The translations under genes were made by a program, and so were the position numbers. This document shows positions 62,378-64,000 of a DNA stretch of 64,000 nt, piece after piece. Below the pieces are notes generated by a model that saw nothing but the letters and a program-made list of their open reading frames with translations, ran no database searches and was not told the origin of the DNA. Origin of the DNA: an uncultured Bacteroidales bacterium (GTDB lineage Bacteria; Bacteroidota; Bacteroidia; Bacteroidales; UBA932); NCBI GenBank assembly GCA_944323825.1, contig CALUTY010000009.1, positions 62,001-126,000 on the forward strand, in the 5' to 3' direction. How positions within the stretch are numbered: position 1 is the first letter of the stretch; each line of letters starts with the position of its first letter.

Positions 62378-64000
62378 TCAGAACTCCAGGCTGATTCCGC
62401 CCATTGCGGTGGCACGGGGCATGGGATAGCCGGCGTTGATCTCATACTCCTGGGCGAGGAGGTTTTCACCGTCGGCCCAGACGGAGAGGCAGTCGAAGAT
62501 ACGGAAAGAGGCTCGGAGGTTCCAGAGGACAAAGTCCTCGGTACGGGCATCGGAGCCGGTGGATGTGTAGAGTCCCTTGATGTACTGGATGCCTGAGGAG
62601 ACGCTCCAGCGGCCCTTGCGGAACATGCCGCCGGCGTAGAGCTTGTGCTGAGGAGAGGCGACTATCGGGGTTTCCATGTGCAGGAAGCTGTAGTTGGCAT
62701 CGACGGACCAGGCTTCAGAAATGCGCCAGGCAACCTGTGCCTCGACACCGGCATTCCTTGCCGTACCGGTGTTGACATTCATCCTGCGGCCGTCCACCAT
62801 GTCGACGGTGATGAGATTGTCGGCATCGATGTAGAAAATGTTCAGGCCATATGAAATCCGGTTGTCAAGGAGCTTCTGTGAGAACGCAAGCTCATAGTTC
62901 CAAAGTCTTTCGGCCCGGAGGTCAGGATTGGCGACTCCCCACATGAACATTTCACGGATAAGGGGATAGCGGAAGCCCTTGGAGGCGGAAAGCTTGATCT
63001 CGGCGGATTCCGGAAGATGGAATGAAAGACCGGCCTGGGGCACCCACTCCGTGCCTGCATGGGAATGATGGTCCACACGGAGGCCTGCATTGAAGGTCAG
63101 CCATGAACCGACAGACTGTCTGAAATCAATATAGCCGGCAAGCTCATGCTGGGTCTGAGGCATCCCGGCTATGGTCTGCAACTGCCCCTTGTTCTCGCCT
63201 CCGACATATTCGTTCCATGCATCGCCGCCGAAACGGTACCAGTCGAAGCCGGCAGTGATCCTGTTGCCCTTGAAGAACCGGGCGCTCTGGTAGACTGAAA
63301 TGCCCATCATGTCGTCACGGGAATTGAAGCGGTAGTCAAGAGGTTGCTCCGTCATGGCATCATAGCCGTCATTGATGTGGTGGCGGCCCCAGTTGTAGAA
63401 GAAACTGATGGCTCCGGAAGTGTTCTCATAATGGTTTTCAAGGGCAAAGGAAGCCATTCCTCTCGTAATCCGCTGGTCGGCATCGGTCAGAGGTTCCGAA
63501 ATGCTGCCCGGATTGGAGGCATTGAAATGCGTAAGATTGACATCCGCAAAGGCATTCCAGTTGTCATTGAAATCATATCCGAGCTTGATGTAGTTGCTGT
63601 ACTGCTCGAATTCCATGTCAGCCCTGTGCCCGTCAGTGCGGTTGTAGGATGCACTTATGACACTTGAAAAGCGGTTCTTGCGGATACGGCTGGTCAATTC
63701 GGTCTGCATCGTATTGTAGGATCCGTAGCCGATGTTGAGATTGGTGCGGCTGCCGTCCTCCGTCATCTTGCGGGTCACGATGTTGACCACACCGCCCATG
63801 GCATTGGAGCCGTAGAGCACTGAGGCAGGGCCGCGCAGGACTTCCACCCGTTCCGCAAGGAAAGTCTGGTAGGAATCGGCTATGGGATGGCCGAAAAGCC
63901 CCATATACTGCGGATGGCCGTCGATCAGAACCATGAGCCTTCCGCTGCCTCCGCTCATTCCGCGCAGGGATATGGCACCGGCAGCACCGTCGGAAACCCC
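62378..64000 (-). CDS. TonB-dependent receptor, C-terminal part (runs off right edge)
   Basis: The frame is open from the right edge (GVSDGAAGAISLRGMSGG...) to 62378, about 540 codons. The visible plug (MVLIDGHPQYMGLFGHP, FLAERVEVLRGPASVLYGSNAMGGVVNIVTRK) is of the FepA/BtuB/siderophore-receptor type rather than SusC. The barrel continues to the C-terminal LEF. The true start and N-terminal domains lie outside the window. Substrate could be a siderophore, haem or cobalamin and is not decided here. Confidence 0.9.
   Translation of the reverse strand, partial: GVSDGAAGAISLRGMSGGSGRLMVLIDGHPQYMGLFGHPIADSYQTFLAERVEVLRGPASVLYGSNAMGGVVNIVTRKMTEDGSRTNLNIGYGSYNTMQTELTSRIRKNRFSSVISASYNRTDGHRADMEFEQYSNYIKLGYDFNDNWNAFADVNLTHFNASNPGSISEPLTDADQRITRGMASFALENHYENTSGAISFFYNWGRHHINDGYDAMTEQPLDYRFNSRDDMMGISVYQSARFFKGNRITAGFDWYRFGGDAWNEYVGGENKGQLQTIAGMPQTQHELAGYIDFRQSVGSWLTFNAGLRVDHHSHAGTEWVPQAGLSFHLPESAEIKLSASKGFRYPLIREMFMWGVANPDLRAERLWNYELAFSQKLLDNRISYGLNIFYIDADNLITVDMVDGRRMNVNTGTARNAGVEAQVAWRISEAWSVDANYSFLHMETPIVASPQHKLYAGGMFRKGRWSVSSGIQYIKGLYTSTGSDARTEDFVLWNLRASFRIFDCLSVWADGENLLAQEYEINAGYPMPRATAMGGISLEF

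Overview
The window looks like chromosomal DNA of a Bacteroidales bacterium of roughly 50% GC, probably an uncultured gut lineage. The signs are a SusC/SusD locus with a FecR anti-sigma factor and an ECF sigma factor, many TonB-dependent receptors and surface lipoproteins, GldL/GldM-type proteins, a TamL-type assembly lipoprotein and a PPi-type phosphofructokinase. Promoters repeatedly fit the Bacteroidales pattern TTTG-N19/20-TAnnTTTG, and Shine-Dalgarno sites are almost absent. I saw no rRNA, tRNA or CRISPR array. Genus or species cannot be assigned from this sequence alone.

Layout. 1-750: start of a BtuG-like lipoprotein behind a cobalamin riboswitch. 0.76-8.3 kb: tamL, diverging from an apparent operon of arginine decarboxylase, an OmpA-like protein, GldL-like and GldM-like motor proteins and a SpoU methyltransferase. 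8.3-13.3 kb: a decaying patch of outer-membrane genes with at least three frameshifts. 13.3-19.3 kb: CDF metal transporter, receiver/PEP-synthase-like protein, a large hairpin and a GH13 amylase. 19.3-21.0 kb: gene remnants (AraC, quinone oxidoreductase, acetyltransferase) around a strong orphan promoter.

21.0-33.75 kb: one tightly packed nine-gene minus-strand polysaccharide-utilization operon, in the order fecR, susC, susD, two phosphodiester glycosidases, two IPT/TIG-propeller lipoproteins, ECF sigma factor, GH20 hexosaminidase. It probably harvests a GlcNAc-containing, possibly phosphodiester-linked, glycan. 33.9-35.1 kb: yaaA with two small genes. 35.1-40.4 kb: a mobile-element remnant (AbiTii-domain chimera, regulator, primase, DUF3945-like protein, degenerate ADP-ribosylglycohydrolase, and a protein with three zinc ribbons and four helix-turn-helix modules).

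40.5-58.0 kb: housekeeping genes: PPi-phosphofructokinase, ligA, yihY, rel, an Ig-like lipoprotein, an outer-membrane barrel protein, ispG, a CNNM/CorC protein, then psd-cdsA-ftsH-rsfS behind two near-identical promoters, and birA. 58.0-64.0 kb: a conserved unknown, a glutaredoxin-like protein, a DUF4249/TonB-receptor pair and a second TonB receptor running off the right edge. The points most worth following are the GldL/GldM-OmpA module, the nine-gene operon with its displaced sigma factor, the four-repeat/four-HTH arrangement at the island edge, and the duplicated promoter cassette.
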